Assembly (NCBI RefSeq): GCF_014805685.1 | Contig: NC_060892.1 | Location: forward strand, 13,224,990 to 13,288,989 | DNA length: 64,000 nt | Direction: 5' to 3' | Origin: Silurus meridionalis | Taxonomy: Eukaryota; Chordata; Actinopteri; Siluriformes; Siluridae | Part shown: positions 59,571 through 64,000 of the stretch, piece by piece | Numbering within the stretch: position 1 is the first letter of the stretch | Layout: every line of letters begins with the position of its first letter | Notes under the pieces: generated by a model | Seen by the model: only the letters and a program-made list of their open reading frames with translations | Database searches by the model: none | Told to the model about the DNA's origin: nothing | Position numbers and translations under genes: made by a program

Positions 59571-61050
59571 GAAGAAAATCAGCATTTAAAATACTTCATT
59601 CAGCTTGTCTGGCACAAACAACCATGTTACAATCAAAATCATGATTTTATCTATTGAATTGCTGACTTAATGTTTGAATGAATGATTGTCAGTAAGTGCA
59701 CACTGAAAACATGGGCTCCCCCCCCCACCTCTTTAATTCACTCCTTAAACACAGCCACTGTTTGTATTGTAGTTATGTTTTTTTCATGAATGATATCTGA
59801 ATCAGTGGACTCAAAGATGCTCCAGAAAAGTGAACGTCTTGTAAATGTGATCGTCTTACAGATTTTGAAACGGTTATTTTTCCTGAAATGTTGTAAAGAG
59901 CAACACTGCCCACTGCTGGCCAAATTCAACACCTTGCACTGATCAAAAAAAAAAAAAAAAAAGTGAGAAGAAAAAAAAAAAATTCTTCAAATAATAACCA
60001 CTTTAATTTTACACCATTAATGCGATGATAAAATATTTCACAACACTATGATCTCCACTGAATCAGAAAAACATCAAACAAGGATTTCAAACCGCTTAAA
60101 TAATATCTGTACATAAAATCTATAATCCACATTGGAAACATTTAAATGCAGCACAAACTATACAAGCTTGTTCGATAATAAAGATTGGAGAACACTGAAT
60201 TTAGATTTTTTTGATCAAAAATTGTGCAGAAAATAAAACATTAATAACATTATGACAATTTAAAAATAGAAAAGAAAAATGAAATCCAGTATTAATAAGA
60301 TCTAATTATATACATCAAAACCATGGCAACGATCTGTCCAGCATCCCTGTGTGATCTGTGCGTCCTCGGCCATCGGTATAGTAACAGACATTCTCTTTAA
60401 AGTGACTTTTAAGGAGAACCACCTAAAACATTTCAGTTTGCACTGTATTGCATAGAAGTAGAAGGAGCTTCACCTGAACATTATGCCCTTTTCTAATCAC
60501 TATTACCTTCATCATACATACACATTTTCATGCATGTACATTATTTGATCGAAGACACCAATGTAGCAGCCACATAAAAACTAATAATGCACTTTAAAAG
60601 TTCTGTAACAGTTACATATCAATTTTACTCACTTGAATAATCCTAATAAAAAGAATGTTAAGCCTATTTAGACAGAATTAGTGTCTCTAAATGACAAGAG
60701 TAACATTTTTACATGAAACCAGTGTCAAGAGAGAATGAATCACAACGATGCCACAGATAAACAAGGCTGAACCTCTAGGCAGCAAAATTGGCTGTGATCA
60801 TGAGGCTAAAGGCAAAGAACCAACTCCTTTGATAATCACAGCAACACTAGCCTAATGTTTGTATTGTATATGTGGAAGAGGGCGGGGCAGCACTTTCCTC
60901 TAAGTGTGTCATTCGGCCATGTGACACAACATGATGAGCAGTGTGAAAAAATGCCTGCAACTGTCTTGAGGGAATCACAAAGCAGTCTTCACCTCTGGAA
61001 GCTGTGGTGTGTTACAGGAGCACTGGTCTATGGGTGACCAAACTGGAATT
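59571..61050. other. Downstream flank / possible distal 3' UTR of scamp gene
   Basis: AT-rich with A-runs at 59945-59962 and 59971-59982 that could be the tail of a retroposed piece or simple drift. Several TTTATT words would be AATAAA on the minus strand. No separate gene recognised; the extent of the scamp 3' UTR here cannot be decided from sequence. Confidence 0.35.
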
Positions 61051-61061
61051 TTTATTTTATT
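61051..61061 (-). terminator. Candidate poly(A) signals of the scamp gene
   Basis: TTTATTTTATT on the plus strand gives two overlapping AATAAA hexamers on the minus strand, about 330 nt after the stop codon. Other hexamers exist further on, so this is the nearest candidate, not a proven site. Confidence 0.45.
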
Positions 61062-61388
61062 CTACTCAAAACTAAAAAAAATAAAGTCTTATGTCGTGAA
61101 CTAGCAAAAGGAGGTGTTATAATCGTGATATAATTTTATCATTTTTTCCACCATTAATTTGTACCACTAGTGGAGCGGAAAAAAATGTTTAAATCATGAA
61201 AATCGGGAAGTGTTCATGGGCACTGTGTCAAATCCGAACAGATTTTGCCGACTACTGACCTCTATTGAGCGTTCCTTCAGTAACCATACGAGTCTGTTCC
61301 TTCAGAAAAACGAAGCAGACGAGGATGTGAAACAAGGAAAAGGTGATATTTTGTTGGGTTAGTGATGGACAGCTCAGAATAGATTGCG

Positions 61389-61529
61389 TTACTGAAAGGC
61401 CGAGCGAGCAGCCGAAGAGGCGGCAGTGGCTGCAGCAGTCTGGAACGATCTGCTGGTCACAACGCCCTCAGAGAATTCCTGCTGCGCCTTCTGGAAACTC
61501 GCACCTGTTCTCCTGTACTTGCCATGGAC
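61389..61529 (-). CDS. Scamp last coding exon (cytosolic C-terminal tail)
   Basis: The acceptor TTTCCTTACAG is followed by 46 codons and TAA. The peptide VHGKYRRTGASFQKAQQEFS, then EGVVTSRSFQTAAATAA..., is the hallmark SCAMP tail: a basic stretch right after the fourth membrane span, the near-invariant YRRTGASFQKAQQEF, and an alanine/serine-rich end. SCAMPs are four-span proteins of secretory and endosomal carriers; this tail faces the cytosol. The exon begins on a codon boundary, matching the previous exon, which ends on one. The end (ARSAFQ, stop) is plain, with no obvious extra motif. The 3' UTR continues to lower coordinates. Confidence 0.95.
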   Translation of the reverse strand, partial: VHGKYRRTGASFQKAQQEFSEGVVTSRSFQTAAATAASSAARSAFQ

Positions 61530-62441
61530 CTGTAAGGAAAAATTCAAAAAGACAATACAAATGAGATCAGATATGATATTTTAATGTTGTACATTCAAAA
61601 GGCTATGTGGGGAAATTAGTGGGAACGAAGTAAAAACAAAGCTTTTAAAGGAACTGTAACAAATTACTGGCCAGGAAATAAGCAAGAATTAACACTAAAG
61701 ACAGATGCCCTGTGCCACCATTTGTTTATTTACATTTGCTGCAATATAAAAGGTTTTTTGTGTGAAAAGCTAAAAAATAAGGAAAAGCTATTCTTGCACT
61801 CAAAAGTTAAAAAGCTTCATATTTTCCATTTTGGGGATTTTTTTTTCATCCAGGAGTGTTTATTGTGCTGTTCCTTTATTACTAAATGTATAAAGAATGC
61901 ATAAATGGTGTTTGGCAAGAAAAACTCTACAAACATGCTTGTGGACACCAATTATCACACCCCTATTTACTTCTTGAACATACTATTCCAGATTTATTTT
62001 CTTTATGGAGCTATAAGAAACGCAACTCTCCTGGAAAAGCTTTCGATTACACATTAAAGCTATATAGTGTATAATTAAGTGGGAGGAAAAAACGATAATG
62101 GGTATAACCTTGTTTTAATCAAGTCTGAAGATGGTGACGTGTTACATTTTCTTCATTGGCAAATATTATTCTGTTGGGTTTTGTTTTATATTTTCAAAAA
62201 GTTTTTTTATCCTAAAACTATGAGGAATGCAAACTTTAGCATTCAACTGTACGGTATTTGCATAAAAGATCGCCTATTGGTACAACCAAATTTGAGCAGT
62301 TGAAGGTTAGGGATCGTGACCTTCTGCGCACAGGGAAAGTACAGCAGTATTACTTCTGAGCTTCAACTTACTCAATCACTACGTGCTTCATGTTATTCTG
62401 TGAACACACACTACACAATGACTGACTTTCACATGACTCAC
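61530..62441 (-). other. Scamp intron, 912 bp
   Basis: GTGAGT donor (62441-62436) and TTACAG acceptor (61535-61530). AT-rich, no nested gene or repeat recognised. Confidence 0.85.
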
Positions 62442-62559
62442 CATTTTCAGTAGGGTGACTGAAAGCACGGCGTTGACTGTGAAGAATATGGCCACAATCA
62501 TCATGAACACAGCGACTCCGATATTGCTTCTGAGCATGGAGATGGAGGAGATCCAACCA
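62442..62559 (-). CDS. Scamp exon (fourth membrane span)
   Basis: Bounded by CATTCCAG acceptor and GTGAGT donor; 118 nt, one base completing a split serine codon plus 39 codons. The peptide GWISSISMLRSNIGVAVFMM, then IVAIFFTVNAVLSVTLLKM, is the loop and fourth transmembrane helix of SCAMPs. The pattern (S)GWI...AVLSV.LL matches remembered SCAMP2 better than SCAMP1 or SCAMP3. Confidence 0.95.
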
Positions 62560-63515
62560 CTGGAATGCAGGCGGAATCTCAATTAAATAACAATTACTGA
62601 TTACCATCTCCCATACTTCATGTGGTGACATTTTCTATGTTTACATAAACACTCAATCTCACTCAGTGGTGAACAGTAAGGAAGTAAATGTAAGTAGATT
62701 TTTTTTTATGTGTCTGTACTTTACTGAAATATTTCCATTTGGGGAGACTTTAACTTTACTACATTTTAAAGTCAAATATCTTACTTTTTACTCAACTACA
62801 TTTTGCAAAATCAGTGGATGCTTTTCATTTACAAGTGTATACAAACGTAACTAATCACGCACACAGCACGCCACCAATCAGTGTACCGCGTGCGCTCGGT
62901 TGTGAACTTGAACTGTAGAACCAACATTATTTAGCATCAGCACGCAAAACATTTCCAGAGGAATAAATGATGGAAGAAACTCCTGACTCGAACTTGCCAC
63001 AACACCTGCTGCCTCATTTGTGTGATTTTTGATAATTGTAATAGATATCAATCAGTGTTTGACGCATTAATATCATTCTGTTAATAGATTGTTGTGCTGA
63101 AAGTAACATGAGAGTCTTTTCACATAAACTGAGTTGATTAAGCAAAAATCTTGTGATAAGAACGATAATCAGAACATTACAGCCATAATAAATCATAGTA
63201 TTTTGGATACTTCAATACATTTGAAGTAAAATTTTTTTTACTTTTACTCAAGTAAAGGGAACACTTTTACTGGAGCCATATTTTACCTACTGTATCTCTA
63301 CTTTAACTCAAGTACAGGGTTTGTGTACATCGTCCACCACTGATCTCACTTTCACTCTCACACGCACAGTTCAAAAATGCATTGGCATGTATGTAATAAA
63401 AATCATACACATTTATTTCCATTAACACTCTCAAACACACTTTCTTGTTCACTCTGTCCTACAATCATTTACTTTTACACTTCTCTCTAATCACAAAGCG
63501 CAGAGTAGATCTCAC
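62560..63515 (-). other. Scamp intron, 956 bp, mostly a hAT insertion
   Basis: The donor (GTGAGA-type, 63515 downward) and the acceptor (62568-62560) bound an intron of which 679 bp is the hAT element at 62664-63342. Without it and one copy of the 8-bp duplication, the intron would be about 269 bp, similar to the 177-bp neighbour. Confidence 0.85.
62664..63342 (+). mobile_element. Non-autonomous hAT element (family C), copy 2
   Basis: 679 bp from CAGTGGTGAACAGTAAGGAA to ACATCGTCCACCACTG, flanked by a perfect 8-bp duplication ATCTCACT (62656-62663 and 63343-63350). It shares long blocks with 27927-28542, such as GAGGAATAAATGATGGAAGA. No transposase. It is inserted in an intron of the scamp gene, opposite to the gene's direction. 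Confidence 0.95.
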
Positions 63516-63617
63516 CTGTTTCCCCAGTTGGGGATGCCGACGCACTGAATGATGTACACCACCACTTGGAAGGCGAAAATTAAGAAGAAAAAGAAGAAAT
63601 TGAAGGAGCTGTCAGAC
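63516..63617 (-). CDS. Scamp exon (third membrane span)
   Basis: Acceptor TTTTTCCCAG, donor AACAG/GTGAG; 102 nt (1 + 33 codons + 2). With its neighbours it reads ...FR-SDSSFNFFFFFLIFAFQVVV, then YIIQCVGIPNWGN(S). SDSSF follows the conserved cytosolic loop, and the phenylalanine-rich stretch is the third span. YIIQ.VGIP is characteristic of SCAMP2-type proteins as remembered. Both junction codons (AG/G Arg, AG/T Ser) rejoin in frame. Confidence 0.96.
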
Positions 63618-63794
63618 CTGGGAAAAATACAAAAATGATACAACTTTAATTCTGCTGCACTGTTCCAAACACCAAACACCCCATTTAATTTATTCCTCTT
63701 ACACCACAACAATTTACCAACGATTACAGTTTTATTTAACAAACACACTGCAATAATGATCAGTTAACAGTGAGATATAATGTCATAAACCAAC
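63618..63794 (-). other. Scamp intron, 177 bp
   Basis: Short intron between GTTGGT donor and CCCAG acceptor, AT-rich, no features. Confidence 0.9.
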
Positions 63795-63954
63795 CTGAAA
63801 GCTTTATATACAGGCCGGTACCAGCACATGAAGGCGGTGGGGCTGAACAGAACAAACCAGAGGATCGAGAGGCCAAAGTCTACGCCGTTCTGAGAATTCA
63901 CAATAAAGCTGGCCAAACATGCCAGCAGGTTCATGAAGAGCGTCACACAGTGAT
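63795..63954 (-). CDS. Scamp exon (first and second membrane spans)
   Basis: Acceptor CTTTGTGTAG, donor CAG/GTTGGT; 160 nt (2 + 52 codons + 2). The peptide [20 protein letters not shown], then [13 protein letters not shown]..., then [11 protein letters not shown] covers spans 1 and 2 and the conserved segment between spans 2 and 3 (CWYRP.YKAFR), the most invariant SCAMP motif, which inhibits exocytosis as a peptide in other species. The exons seen account for about 172 residues, roughly the C-terminal half of a 330-340-residue protein; the N-terminal NPF-repeat region lies beyond the window. An alanine-serine pair stands where many SCAMPs have alanine-tryptophan (CLAWF). The SCAMP2 assignment is by remembered similarity. 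Confidence 0.95.
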
Positions 63955-64000
63955 CTACACAAAGGAAAGAGACGTATAATAGTGTGAAATTTTATTGTCA
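63955..64000 (-). other. Scamp intron, partial
   Basis: Pyrimidine-rich on the minus strand up to the TAG acceptor; continues past the window edge. Confidence 0.8.

Noticed and set aside
59740..59982. Possible retroposed gene copy ending in A-runs
   Set aside because: No target duplication and no recognisable gene; the A-runs are interrupted and may be simple repeats.
1..64000. tRNA, rRNA or known microRNA genes
   Set aside because: None recognised by eye; only degenerate tRNA-derived SINEs were seen. A covariance-model scan would be needed to exclude small RNAs.

Overview
The window is eukaryotic and reads as teleost fish DNA. It has spliced exons with GT..AG borders and long AT-rich introns, a CpG-rich promoter, many dinucleotide microsatellites, and several repeat families typical of teleosts: Tc1-like DNA transposons, non-autonomous hAT elements with 8-bp target duplications, and worn tRNA-type SINEs. 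The mix suggests an otophysan, perhaps a catfish; that placement is inference from remembered repeat families. No bacterial, viral or organellar genes were seen.

Two genes are supported, both on the minus strand. At the right edge (61389-63954) lie the last four coding exons of a secretory carrier membrane protein, closest to SCAMP2 from memory. They join in frame and carry the four membrane spans, the conserved loop between spans 2 and 3, and the cytosolic tail; the N-terminal half lies beyond the window. At 24279-24363 is a first coding exon encoding a signal peptide inside a CpG island. Its start resembles neogenin (NEO1), and human NEO1 and SCAMP2 both map to 15q24, so a tentative neo1 call is reasonable but unproven. 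On that reading, positions 1-24278 are the first intron.

Layout: 1-24.3 kb is the presumed intron, with a broken Tc1-like element (794-2342), several stretches that look like conserved regulatory DNA, and one unexplained exon-like open frame (19585-19803, minus). 24.3-24.95 kb is the promoter. 25-59.6 kb is a gene-poor interval full of transposon relics, some nested or recent by their perfect target duplications, plus minisatellites, microsatellites and a few more regulatory-looking islands. 59.6-64 kb is the 3' half of the scamp gene, one of whose introns holds a hAT insertion.

No clearly new molecular system was found. The points most worth checking are the 19585-19803 open frame, the D-37-E spacing and four-repeat ends of the 794-2342 element, the nested insertion at 31.8-32.65 kb, and the hAT copies with exact duplications. 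Statements about similarity to known families rest on memory; no searches were run.
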